Shown piece by piece: positions 45,749 to 56,769 of a DNA stretch of 64,000 nt. The notes under the pieces were generated by a model. It searched no databases, was not told the origin of the DNA, and saw only the letters and a program-made list of their open reading frames with translations. The DNA comes from Notamacropus eugenii (Eukaryota; Chordata; Mammalia; Diprotodontia; Macropodidae). The first letter of the stretch is position 1, and the number at the start of each line of letters is the position of its first letter. The DNA is taken from assembly GCF_028372415.1 (NCBI RefSeq), contig NC_092878.1, forward strand, positions 131,501 through 195,500. Reading direction: 5' to 3'. The position numbers were made by a program, and so were the translations under genes.

Positions 45749-47659
45749 GTTGGAGCCCCAACAGGGACTGGGAGCGCAGATAATCCTGGGTGCTTTGGGA
45801 ACACCCGGAAGGGGCTGTGAAAGAAGCGAGTCCCAAATCCTAGATTCGGAAGGAGAGAAAGAGTGAGAGAAGCTTCCCACACCCCTGGGAAAAGGGCAGA
45901 GATCGATTGCCAGTAATAAAGCCAGAGGAACAGGAGGTCTGGGCTGAGAAACTTCACAGGGAATGCAGGAAGGCGGGGGTCACAATAGAGTTAGATGACC
46001 TCCAAGAATTTTGTAAAAGGATTTGGAAAGTTTCTCCTTGGCTCAAGCAGGCAGGAATATCAAGAGAAAAATGGGGAGCGGTCGGAGAGCAAATGACTGC
46101 TTATGATCAACAATACCCTGGGGAGCTGGAGGATTTAGATTTCCTGAATAAATTGGAAGGGCCGGAGATACCAGGGCGGGATTGGAATGAGAGTGGAAGC
46201 GGAGAGAGGGGAGGGGAGGACCTTGGCGAGCAGAAAGTTAAGGAGTGTAGAGAAAAAATAGGTTCGGAGCTCCATCTAGCGGATGGGAAAGGTGAGGCAG
46301 GGGAGAATGTACCGTGTCTTCCCTCTGCGCCTCCTTATAGCACGCTCCATACTGGAGCGGATAGGACCTGCCTTAGCAGTCGCTCAGTACCCCGGCACTG
46401 GAAGCTCAAAGAAAGCCAAAGACCAGTGTGGGGAATAGGAGGGTGCCAAAATACCTTAGAGACAATGCACCCAGTAAAGTGGGAGGCAGAGGATCGCCAA
46501 GGGACAGTATGGCCGTTGGTGATTCCAGGACTTAGTTTTAACATCTGGGGCAGAGACATTATGAGCTGCCTCGGGATGAGGTTATCAAATTTTTAGTAAG
46601 GGCCATTGCTGTTGCTCTGGAGTCCCCACCCTTGAATTGGAAGTCAGACACCCCAATTTGGGTGGAGCAATGGCCCCTGACTCCAGAAAAACTCCAGGCA
46701 TTACAAATATTGGTTAAGGAGCAATCAGCACCCTGGAATGCTTCTGTGTTTGTTATAAAGAAAAAATCCGGGAAATTCAGGTTCCTTACAGATGTTAATC
46801 AAGCATTTGTAAGTACCTGGCAGCAGCTATACCAAAATAAACAGCCACTATGCATTCTTATCAATTTTACCTTAAAGGCGATCCTCGCTAAACAAAGAAG
46901 GGGAGATAGAGATCGCCTAATACAATCAGAGCCAAGATTAAGAGGCCTAATACAATCAGAGCTTGATACAGCTGTCTCAAAAGGCTCACATACTACTCCA
47001 GCTATGAGACATTTTAAGATACTAATAGAGGGTCGAGGGTATGTTTGTGTCTCCATAGGAAAAGGTCATGCATGGATTCCCATTAGAAGGATCCGTAGGT
47101 GGGAACCGATGTCGGAGACGGTGGAGACGCAGGAGGTGGAGAGCCCGGAGACCCCGGAGAAGGATTATACACCACCTGAGCCTGCTGCTGACAGCTTGAA
47201 CCTTGCTGCCCAGAGAGGAGTCAGCACTCATCGCAACCGCAGACACTGCTGCTGACAGCTTACCATCTAGGCATCTCTTTCCACCGGCTGAAGGAGGACT
47301 TTGATATCACAAACCCAGACACTTGCGGGGGGAGGAGGTGACCAATTTTCCACCTGTATAGATCCATTTGCAAGATTAAGGGAGGTTGTGACGTGTAAGG
47401 CGTCTACACCAGCTGCTCCTCTTAAAATATGCTTTGGGATTAGTTGATTGCACTTCCCCTGTTGTAACTCAGCCATTTAGTTTCATCTTTGTTTTATTTG
47501 ATGCCTCCCTTTGTCAGTTGTGCTAGCTGCAGATTTCTGTGTGAATGAAGTCTTGTTGTAGGGTACTCATATGCTAAAGGCCTTCCTTAATCCACTCAGC
47601 CTCCAGCCACTGTTTGCTCTAGAGCCAGGTGCGCTCTGCGCAAAACAAAGAAGGGGAGA

Positions 47660-48261
47660 TGTTGGGATTGGAAGCTCAATTCCGTGTGGACAGTCTCGGG
47701 CGGGTAAAAGGTGGGAGCTTCTAAATCTTAGAGCTCTCACGAGACCCTCCCAGGAAACGGCAGGGAATAGAGGTGAACCGAGCTATCTCGAGTAATTCCG
47801 CCTCTTCCCGTGAGAAACGTGATGGGAGAGAGATCTCCCCGCCCTCGAGATGGTCCCGGATCTGGGCACACTATTGTTATCTAACAGCACGGTATTCAGA
47901 TGCAAACTGTGCGGCTGAAGGTTAAGTAGGATTGAGGAAGCCTGAAAGCTCTCTTAGCACATGAGGAGCCAAGAGGACAGTAGGCTCCACTTCTCTTCTC
48001 TTCTCTCTCCCCTCCCCCTCTCTCCCCGCTTGTACTTCTACTTCCAATCCCTTAAGATCTTAGCCTCCTTAGGAAATCTCCCCCTCTTCCTCCTAAGGAA
48101 GACCCCCCTGAACTTGTAACTAGACCCTGAAATAAAGCTCAACCCTTGTTCGACTCTGGAACGTCCTTTCTCTCATATGTTTATCCGGCGTGGCCAGCCA
48201 AAGACCTCGGAGGTGAGGTAAGAAAGACTCGGGTAGCCCACACAGGCCTCTAGGCTTGACA
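47660..48261 (+). repeat. 3' LTR of the class II ERV
   Basis: Same length as the 5' LTR and about 99% identical by eye. Preceded by the polypurine tract AAAGAAGGGGAGA. Confidence 0.95.
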
Positions 48262-48267
48262 GACAAG

Positions 48268-48610
48268 GAGTTATTTTGTTCAAATATAAATCAATACATT
48301 TAACAATTTAAGTAAAATGGAATATTTACAAAAATCCAAATTGCCTGGATTGACAGAATAGAAATTAGAAGATCTAAATGGACTGATTTTTAGTAAAAGA
48401 AATTGAACACGTCATATGTTGAGCTTCCTAAGTAAAGAGCACCAGGGCCAGACGGATGTACGAGTGAATTCTATGAAACAACTAAAGATTAACTAATTCC
48501 AATATTAAATGTATTACTTGGAATGATAGCAAAGAAGGGATCCCCCAAATTCCTTTTATGAAACAAACATGCTATTGATGTCTAAACCAGAAAGAGTGAA
48601 AACACAAAGA
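48268..48610 (+). mobile_element. L1-like sequence, 3' side of the ERV
   Basis: Continues the L1 ORF2-like reading interrupted by the ERV (FNNLSKMEYLQKSKLPGLT), followed by CACCAGGGCCAGACGGATGT (the APGPDG-type block) and TTCCTTTTATGAAACAAACA. Broken by stops. Confidence 0.65.
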
Positions 48611-49330
48611 ATATTTTCAACCCCAGATCCTATGGCCTGGACAGCTGAGGCTGGTCAAGGGTGTGGAGGGGCAGTACTCAACTGAGAGGGGGGTCTGTGG
48701 CTCCCAGGGGCCATTCCCTCTGACTCCAGGCTTGGGCCAGGCCTCCATCCTCTGCAGACTGAGCTGGGGAGGGAGAAGGACCGAGGGAGTAAATGTCCTT
48801 CCCTTCCCCTTTCCAGGCAGGAGTAAATCCCTGGTCTACAGGGATTTACAGGTGAGGCCCTGCCCTCAGGGGAGAGACTCCAACCTGCAGGCTCTAAACT
48901 GGGAGACTACTTCCTTCCCTCGTTTCTTCCCTCTCCCCTCCTGGGATCCCAGATGGGATGAGACCAATCGGGGCCTCGGGTGACCCTAGTCAGAGCTCTG
49001 CCTCCACCTGCACCCCATTCCCTAATGCACACAACAGACTGGCTGATATAGGAAGGAGGGAAGCCAGAGACTGGGCACTTGGGAAGAGGAGGGGGTAGAG
49101 GGTGGGTCTGGGAAGTCAGGGACCCTGGAGGGGCAGCTGAGTCCTGGGGTCTAACTAGGAGCCTGGGTACTTCCTGTGATCCCTGGAGAGCAGGGGAACC
49201 AATGCCTGGGATCCAATAGGGAAGCAACCCAAAAGTCAGGGTTCAGATAAAGGAGGCAGACAGGAGCATCCTAAGTGGTGTCCTGGGGTGGGGGGAGGGG
49301 CTCTAATCTACTGATTAGAGTTGGAGAAGG
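48611..49330. other. Single-copy-looking, GC-moderate segment with a candidate mini-exon
   Basis: Not repeat-like. No long frame. Holds a 35-bp stretch (48817-48851) bounded by CCTTTCCAG and GTGAGG that could be a small exon on the + strand, and that itself contains a perfect hairpin. Not recognised as part of any known gene. Confidence 0.35.
48823..48849 (+). other. Perfect 11-bp inverted repeat (hairpin)
   Basis: GTAAATCCCTG, a 5-base loop GTCTA, then CAGGGATTTAC: the arms pair without mismatch. Confidence 0.9.
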
Positions 49331-49659
49331 GGTCCTTAATGAACCACCTCTCCCACACTGTATATAGGGACAGCAATAGTACTGGAAGATTACCTGGAAA
49401 TGACAAAACTGTTCAGAATGAGAAAATTCAGATTGATTGGCAAACACTTGGGAATGCAAAAGGCCATCCACCTCCAGATTCAGAACTCACCTATATAAAC
49501 TATAAGGTTCTCTCTCCCTCTCTCTCCACATATTGCACATGTGTGGGTCTATGTAGATATACAGGCACATGGCAACACACAGAGCCCTTTCCATACGTAA
49601 TGTTGGAAGCCAGTGTGAGGTTTGGAGAGAGGAAGACCAGTGCTTACTCAAAATGGACT

Positions 49660-50850
49660 GAAAAAAATCATCCAGATGTAAGCAAGGACAAGTTCCCTCT
49701 TCAATCCAACTCAATGATAAAGCTAATGGCATTCTGGGACGCAATGAGAGCCACCTCAACAGAGCCTCCCAGGAGGGCATACACATTTTGAAGACACAAA
49801 AATTAATGCAGTGGTTACAACACTGATCCTGGAGTCAGGAATATCTGGGTCCAAGTTACGCTTTGGGCTGTATGATCATGGCTAAGTCACTAGACCTGTC
49901 TGTGACTCAGTTCTCTTGGATAATAATACAGATGTATTGATACAGATAATTGTACATATGCAATGGAGGTTATTTTCAATCAATTAATAAAGATTTCTTG
50001 GGTGCCTACTATGTTCCAGGAACTGAAGTGGGCCCTGGGGATGCAGGAAGAGGAACAAGCCAGTCTTGCTCCCAAGAAGCTCTCAATCTAATGGCAGAAA
50101 CAGCATGCAAACAAACATATACAAAGTGAGCTATATACAGGATACATAGGAAATAATTAACAGAGGGAAGGCACTGGAATTAAGACCAGAATTTCTCCCA
50201 CTCATGCATCACAGCTCCACATCTTCCACAGCCCCATGTCCAAAATTATTTAACATATTACTTCAGTAGTATAAAGTCAGTATGGTAACTAACTCCTCCT
50301 TTTCTTGCCTATTTCATTTATCATAATTAGATCTTGGGCTACTTTATATTAGGAATTGGAAAACTGATCCGCTTATTACAAGCCTCAAATTTGCCAGCTA
50401 CAGAAATGTTGATACCCTGGACAATCATGTTGGATAAAACAAACAAACAAAAACCTGGGTAATGGTGTTGTGCCTTTTAAACTTTTGTATGTGTTTGGAT
50501 GCTGGTGTTTTTCATTTCCAATGACAAGAGCATTTTGTCTGAAGGAGGAAGGGAAGGGAGGGAAGGAAGGAAGGAAGGGCTGCAAGATCCCTAACCCAAT
50601 TAGGGTGGAAAGCGGTTTGAGGGGGTAGCTGTGTTTCTAAAGCAGAGGGGGGAAATATTGAGCACCCACACTCTGGAATCTCTCCCCAGGAGGACCATGG
50701 GATGCTTCGAGCTCCCCACCAACCCCCAGCCTTTCCAGCTTTCAGTTCTCCAACTATCTGGAACAGCCCATCGTTTGCTGGAGGACAGAAAGGGACCACA
50801 GAAGGCGAGGAAGAAGCCTCAGGTGTCCCTCCCAGCTCGGGCAAGGGGAG
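49660..50850. repeat. Segmental duplication block D, copy 1
   Basis: Aligns with 60050-61735. Shared landmarks: AATGATAAAGCTAATGG / AATGATAAAGTTAATGG, GCAGTGGTTA, CAATGGAGGT(T/A)ATTTTCAATC, ATTAACAGAGGGAAGGCA, GGACCATGGGATGCTTC and CAGCCTTTCCAGCTTTCAGT. It contains an older CR1/L2 3' end (49970-50170). Confidence 0.85.
49970..50175 (-). mobile_element. CR1/L2-type LINE 3' end
   Basis: TGGGTGCCTACTATGTTCCA, AAGAAGCTCTCAATCTAATG and ACAGAGGGAAGGCACTGGAA match the 3' end of the family also seen at 42080. Repeated in the duplicate at 60390-60590. Confidence 0.75.
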
Positions 50851-51715
50851 GATTGTTAGGAAAGGATAGCAGGGGTGTGAGGGGGTTGTGTTTGCCTGGT
50901 GGCTCTTACCTATTCCAAGGCACCTACAAACCTGCCCTCCCCATCGGAGTCTTCCTTGTTCTGCAGCACTATCCGATGTAACTGTTCCAATCTGGGTGCT
51001 GGCACCCCAAAGCCATGATGGGGAGCGTTAGAGGACAGCAGGGCAGCCACAGTCCCAAGGCCAGGAAGCAGTTGGGGTGCGCTAAGATGGTCTGACCTCA
51101 CTTAGCTGGGCTGGCTTTGGAGCTGAGGCTGCCAAGGCTGGTTTAGGTGCTGTGGGCATGGTTACAGGGGCGCTGGTCCTCGGGGTGTGAGGCCGGCTGA
51201 GCGCTGGCAGGGCTTGCCTCTCCACAGGCCCCGGCCTCTCGGAATCCCGACACCTCGCCTGGGTCAGAGATCTGCGGGGGGCGAGGGGGAGGAGGGGAGG
51301 GCAGGACGAAGACTTGAAGAGTCCATAGAGTGGAGCATGGAACTCTACGTGGCTGAGACAAATTGGAGGCGGGGGCCGGGTTTGGGTTGTCAGCTGTTGG
51401 GAGGCTGGACCACCTCCAGTCTTCGGGACTCCAGATGTAGTCGCCAGGTTCAGAGAAGAAAAATCAGTCCCAGAAGGGCCACCCCCACCCCTGCCACGGC
51501 ACGCAGTCTCAGGGCCCTTCCCTCCCACCCTGTCACCACGCCTTCTTTTTCTTTTTTCCTCCTAAAGAGATCAGCCCATCTTCTTTTCAGGGAGAGAGCA
51601 ACCAGCAGCCTCTAGTCCTAGAACCCTTCCAGCTGCAGGGAATGGAGGCTGAGGCGAGGCAGGACCCAGGGCTGCCCTGGGGGTGGGGGCTAGAGCAGAA
51701 TGCAGGGCAAGGGTG
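50851..51715. other. GC-rich segment, no gene recognised
   Basis: The most GC- and CpG-rich part of the right half. Frames are open for up to 148 codons on the minus strand (51528-51082, proline-rich, for example TMPTAPKPALAASAPKPAQ) and 63 codons (51101-50910), the latter next to a GTAAGAG donor-like site. A CCCCCCGCAG acceptor-like site lies at about 51272. No family was recognised. It is missing from the duplicate copy of block D. It could be an exon pair of an unlisted gene or just GC-rich sequence. Confidence 0.3.
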
Positions 51716-51719
51716 AGAC

Positions 51720-52480
51720 CCTAGCCAGGGTCTCCCTACCTTATCTATTCACACAACCCCCAATCTTAGTCTAGATGCCCTTCTAAAACTCACTGCCTCA
51801 CCCTGTCTCCCAGTGTTCTCCCCTCTCTACAGGTTCCAAAGTTTTCTCAGCACTTTGAGACTTACACATGGTTTCCACTTCAACTCAAGTGAGAGCTGGG
51901 TTCCAATATGAGCAGACCTTTACCCCCACCTGCTTCCTCTTTTAGTAGTTCTTCCTTTCATGCCCTCCTTTCATGAGATAGTTTCCCCTTTTAGCTTTTT
52001 CCTAACCAATTTTGTTGCTTAGAATCACCTCCCCATACACAATGCAGCCCCAACCTTTCTCATAGACTACCTTAGTCAGGATAACAGTTTGAAGAATAGC
52101 CCTCCTCCCCTCTCCCCTTTTGCTTATGGGTATTCATGTCTTCTCTACCCTTTGATCCTTTCTTTTCTGTCACTTTCTTTTAGTTTTCCCATGTCTGGGG
52201 ATGGCATACAGCACACCCTGAAGTCTGTGAAGTTCCACGTCAATCTGGATTAGCAGGATGACGTTTCTAGACCATGCTGGACTTGACCAGATGGTCTATG
52301 ATCTCAGGTGTATCCACAAGGCCGCAAGACATCCCATCTTCAATTTATGGGTCTGGAGACAGAGAGAAAAAGAAGCGGGGTGAGAATGCTGGACAAGGAT
52401 GAGAAAAGAAGTGGTCTAGCCAGGGTTGAGGGCCACCTTTCCCTGAAAACAAGCGAGACCCTTGGGGGAATAAAAAAAAC
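51720..52480. repeat. Triplicated unit E, copy A
   Basis: Aligns with 53820-54480 and 62300-62960: TCTAGATGCCCTTCTAAAA, ACATGGTTTCCACTTCAACT, ATGAGATAGTTTCCCCTTTT, then GACCATGCTGGACTTGACC. No coding frame is shared by all three copies. Confidence 0.85.
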
Positions 52481-53125
52481 TTTCCAGGACAGTCTTTCAA
52501 ATGGACTGCCATTGGGTTGGAATACTGCTGCAAATGATGTGCTGGTTCATTTAGACAGTCGTGGAAACACTTGGACAGAGGAAGAAAAATGGTGTCCACC
52601 TTCAGAGGAACAGAAGTCACGTAGCAACAAAGAAAGTCGTCTAACATAGATGCGTTTGAATGTATCTGTGTAGGTTTATAGATATCTCCAAATATTGATG
52701 TTGCCTGTGGATGTATGTGTGCACGGTCAATACCAGGAATGGTCCCAAAGCAGGGGGAGCAGGGCATAGAGAGAGCTAGAAAGTAAAAAGCTCACAGCAG
52801 CGAAATAAAGAAAACCTCTGGGTTAGAAAAGAAACGCCTGAGAGCTTTGAATATTATGTGTATTATTTCATATATTGAGATGGAAATGTATTGGCTTGAG
52901 TAACCCTTATGTTCCGATCTATACTTGTCCCTTCTTTTCTTCTCTTAGTTTTATATTAAAGTTTCAAGTAAATTCAAAAACCTAAAGAAAAAAAGAGAGC
53001 CAGCAGACACATGCCCGTCCTCCCACAGCTCCTCAGGGGACTTTGCCCAATCCCTGTGACTCTCCACCCCCAATGTGGAAAAGAAAAAGAGTCTTTTCCT
53101 TTCTCCTTTTCTTTTTGGATCTAAA
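52481..53125. other. No gene recognised
   Basis: Short frames only, none conserved in the duplicates. 52780-52985 is AT-rich with an L1 3'-like look (TATTAAAGTTTCAAGTAAAT). Confidence 0.4.
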
Positions 53126-53127
53126 GC

Positions 53128-53268
53128 CTTGCTCCAAGAAGGAGAAAGTGAGGCTGGTGACCTCGCAGAGGCCTCAATCCCTCAAAAAAATGCCAAGTGC
53201 CAGTCATGTCATCATCTCTGATGTCATGGTCTTGTTGGAACACGAAGGACAAACACAACAACAAATCC
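53128..53268 (+). mobile_element. RTE-tailed SINE
   Basis: AAGGAGAAAGTGAGGCTGGT, GTCATGTCATCATCTCTGAT and the tail CGAAGGACAAACACAACAAC. The partner in the other duplicate lies at 61505-61602. Confidence 0.8.
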
Positions 53269-54840
53269 TCACCTGACCCCCATTCCTCACCTCCCTGCAG
53301 ATATTGAGAAGGCAGAGAAGAAATAAAATAGCACACAGGGGAATCAGAGCTAGAGAGAAGTCCACCTTAGGCTTATTATCCGGGGTGGCAGAGAAGGGTG
53401 ATCAGAACCAGAAAGACAAAATATTACTTGTTTCTCTTCTCATTTGGGCTACATTGTGCATGTCAAGTGCAAGTCTCTTCCATTTCATACAATGATCTCT
53501 TTTCCCTCCCATGATCCTCTCTCTCTCTTGCTTGGGTAATTACTGCCATATCACACATTTTAAGATCTGGTGCTGCTCGATCTCCTTCCCTTATATTTTT
53601 GTTCATTGTTTCCTTTCATGTACCTGACTCTTTCATTGTCCAAATGAATTTTCTTAGGAAAACCTAATATGTAAATTAACATTTACATTCAAATTTATAA
53701 TTACTACTTGTGAATTAAAATCCATCCTGTATTTACTCACTGTTTTCCTCCTCAGGTTACCTTATGGGATTGCCTTATCTTCTTCCCTTACCTGGGATAA
53801 ATTCCTAATTTTAGCCAAACCTCTGAAAGTCCTTACCTTATCTATTCACCCCCGCCCCAATTTTAATCTAGATACCCTTCTAAAGGCCCTCCCTCACCCT
53901 ATCTCTCAGTTTTATTCACTCTCTTCGGGTTCAGAAGTTTTCTCATCCTCTTGAGATGTATACATGGTTTCCTTTTCAACTCTAGTGAGTGTTAGTTTCG
54001 AATATGAGCAGCCCTCCACCCACACCTGCTTCCCCTGTATTACTTCTTCCTTTCATGACCTCTTTTCATGAGATAGTTTCCCTTTTATCTTTTTTTCCTA
54101 ACCAGTTTTGTTTTTTAGAATCACCTCATCATACACAACTCAGCCCCAAACTTTGTTTTTCAAACTATCAAAGTAAGGATAACAGTTTGAAGAATAGTCC
54201 TCCTCCCCTATTCCTATTGCTTGTAAATGTCTAGGTCTTCTCTGCCCTTTGACCCTTTCTTTGCTGTCATTTTCTTTGAGCTTTCCCATGCCTGGGGATG
54301 GGATGGGGCACACCCTAGAATCCTAGAAGTTCAAAATCATTTTGGATTTGAAGGATGAAGTTTCTAGACCATGCTGGATTTGGCTGTGGATGGTTTATGA
54401 TCTGATGTGTGTCCACAAGGCCAAGACATCCAATATTGAATTTCTGGGGTTTGAGTGGAAAAGGAGAGATGGTCATGTCATCATCAGGTAGTGACTTGAG
54501 TGACCACCTTGGTGTCAACTGTTGGTGATGTCCTCTCTTCTATCCATCTGTACCAAGGGTGGGGGGAAGAAAAGAGGATAGAAGTCCCCCACATGGAAGA
54601 TATGCAGTTCCAAGCTTGCTTTCTCTCTTTCCCCACTTCCAGTCAGGGAAATTCCAAGGGCTTTAATGCCCTTCCAAGCTAGGACCCTTTCCACTATGAC
54701 TTGCCCTCCCAAGGCCAATACAATTGCCTCTCCCATTGGGTCAGAATCCAGCTGACTGTTCTGATTTAGAAGAGGGCCTCCCTGAGGAAGTCTTCCTTTC
54801 CTTCTAAGGGAGCCTCATTCAAGACAACCCCGAGTCAGAA
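53265..54840. repeat. Triplicated unit E, copy B (long form)
   Basis: Aligns over its length with 61745-63215. It starts near GAAGGCAGAGAAG and ends after CCAAGCTAGGACCCTTTCC, then ACTATGACTTGCCCTCCCAA. Copy A matches only the middle part. Confidence 0.85.
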
Positions 54841-55516
54841 AAGGACAATTTCTTTATTCTCTCCGATCCTTTTTAATCAATTGTTTCATTTCCCTAGCCC
54901 CAAATTCCCTCCCTCCCTCCTGTCTGCTGTCCCTGTAGTCATTAAGACCACTGCCCCTGAGCTATGCAAGCAGATCTCAAGCCAGATCTAAGTATGAACA
55001 TCCCTTTCCTTCAGGGACATGGGGCTGAGCTGCGATTGTGTCTAGAGGACAGGTTGCCACCATCCACTCTTAAACATGCAGCTCCCAGCGCCTGAGGGTG
55101 TTTAGCCAGGGGAACAGTTTCAAGCCTACCCCCAACCCAGCCAGCACACATTTAGGCTGAGCTCAACAGAGAAGAAAAGCCTAGGCCTGCCAGCCACCAT
55201 GTCTCTAGGCTGAAAGTCACTCAAGGAACATCTTTCTAGCCATTGGGCCTCCCTCCCCCTCCTTGTCACTTAACCCAACAGTCCCAGGCCTATCCTGTGC
55301 TCAAGGAATAGTGCTGGCAGAGAGGAGAACAGAAAGTGAAGAAGCCTGGAGGGATTATGTAACCTGCTCCTCCTTCACCCATAAGGAAAGAAGAGGAGGA
55401 AAGCGAAAGAGAAGGAGAAAGAAAAGGATTCCAGAAGGAAGGAGCAAAAAGGAAGGACAGAAAGTAGGAAAGGAAAAAGAATTTCCCACCCACCATACAC
55501 ATTGATACTCTCACAA
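54841..55516. other. Intergenic, no gene recognised
   Basis: Ends in a purine-rich GAAAGAGAAGGAGAAAGAAA stretch (55380-55480). Nothing else recognised. Confidence 0.4.
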
Positions 55517-55517
<1 letters not shown>

Positions 55518-55563
<46 letters not shown>

Positions 55564-55570
55564 TACATAT

Positions 55571-55602
<32 letters not shown>

Positions 55603-55615
55603 TGTATATTTTATA
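55518..55615. repeat. (CA)n(TA)n compound microsatellite
   Basis: About 40 bp of CA followed by CATACATATTATATATATA and a further TATACACACATATACATG stretch. Confidence 0.95.
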
Positions 55616-55649
55616 TACATGTTTATTTTTATACATGTATATTTTAACT

Positions 55650-56115
55650 CACATGTTTTTAATGGCAAAGAACTGGAAACTAAAGCAGCGTGCACCCGTG
55701 TCAGACTGGCTAAACACATTTTGGTTTGAATGTTGAAGGACATGGTTTCAGAGAAACCAGGAAAGCCTTGTATGAATTGAAGCAGACTGAAATGAAAAGA
55801 ACCAGGAGAACACTTTGTACAAGAACGTTATAAAAAGAAGCAATTTTGAAACCCTTACAAACTGTGATAGACACAACGACCAAACCTGATTCCAGAGGAC
55901 CATCAATGCAGAATGCTGCTACCTACATCAGAAGATGGACTAAAGAATGAGATACATCTTCAGACATCTCCAAATTGGGAAATTTTTTGCTTGACTTGTG
56001 TCTATTTATTACAAGAGCTTTGGTTTTCTTCTTATTTGAGGGGGGATGGGTGAAGGGAGGTGGGAAGGAAAAAGCAAATTCTTGATCATTGAAATGTTTT
56101 ATTTTAGAATTTTAA
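55650..56115 (+). mobile_element. L1 3'-end fragment
   Basis: AATGGCAAAGAACTGGAAAC, AAAAGAACCAGGAGAACACT and GGGGATGGGTGAAGGGAGGT, with an AATTAAAAAG tail. The microsatellite directly 5' may have grown from an adjacent simple tract. Confidence 0.75.
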
Positions 56116-56609
56116 TTAAAAAGATAATTGAAATATAGTTTATTTTCTAAAAGACAAAGTATGATTAATTAAGAAAGGGGGTACAAGGACTGGTACACCA
56201 TGGCCTTGTGAGGTACAAGAATCCCAGAATATAAAGAGAGATTCTGAGAAGCTTTATGTGGCTGACTAGGATATATTGGCAGAACTTTGAGAAAAAGACA
56301 TATATATAGCACTGAAGACCTTCTCCATCTTGAGGAGGAGAAACATATGAAATCTTCCTAAGCCCAGCAGTCAAGGACAGAAAGAACAAATAAGACAAGA
56401 AGAAAGGTGGCCTTGCCTGGACACCTCTACCCCTGGCTCTTCAGTGAGCATTTCACGCACTCCTCTGCATACGAGGGCCAAATGTTACCTGGTGGCATTT
56501 TGCTTGACCTGGGAAATTCTCCAGGCTTTCCTGGAGAATTAGAGAGACATTATCCCATAGAAACAATGCAGACTTGTGAAGAGTCTACTTGGGGGTGGGA
56601 GGAAGAGAG

Positions 56610-56745
56610 GCAATTGGGGTTAACTGTCTGACTTGGTTAGAGTCACACAGCTAGTAAGTGTCAAGTGTCTAAGGCTGGATTTGAACTCAGGTCCTCCTGA
56701 CTCCAGGGCTAGTGCTTTATTCACTTTGTCACTTAGCTGCCCCAA
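56610..56745 (-). mobile_element. Marsupial tRNA-derived SINE
   Basis: Complement of the SINE head: GGTCCTCCTGACTCCAGGGC, then TAGTGCTTTATTCACTTTGT and CACTTAGCTGCCCC, with GTCACACAGCTAGTAAGTGT. Confidence 0.9.
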
Positions 56746-56769
56746 ACAGCTCACTTTTAAGTGAGCTTG

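Larger units (their letters stand above)
45147..48261 (+). mobile_element. Class II (betaretrovirus-like) endogenous retrovirus, internally deleted, young
   Basis: About 3.1 kb, flanked by a perfect 6-bp target duplication GACAAG (45141-45146 and 48262-48267). Both LTRs start TGTTGGG, end in CA and are 602 bp long. A primer-binding site TGGAGCCCCAACAGGGAC follows the 5' LTR (45751-45768) and matches 16 of 18 bases of the Lys-tRNA type used by many betaretroviruses and lentiviruses. Inside are a gag-like start (from about 45907), a protease-like part with a TGAD motif and GRDIM end, a short reverse-transcriptase start, an integrase-end/env-leader-like part, and a polypurine tract just before the 3' LTR. 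Most of pol and env is absent, so the element is broken and could at best be moved by proteins from a relative. The LTRs differ at about 7 of 602 positions, which suggests an age of a few million years at usual mammalian rates (inference). Confidence 0.93.

Noticed and set aside
49321-49791. 156-codon open frame
   Set aside because: It spans the edge of duplicated block D, the frame is not kept in the second copy, and no domain is visible.
52308-52649. 113-codon open frame in unit E
   Set aside because: Not open in the other two copies of the unit.
55263-55595. Frames on both strands near the purine-rich and CA/TA tracts
   Set aside because: Low-complexity Lys/Arg/Glu or Thr/His content produced by simple sequence.
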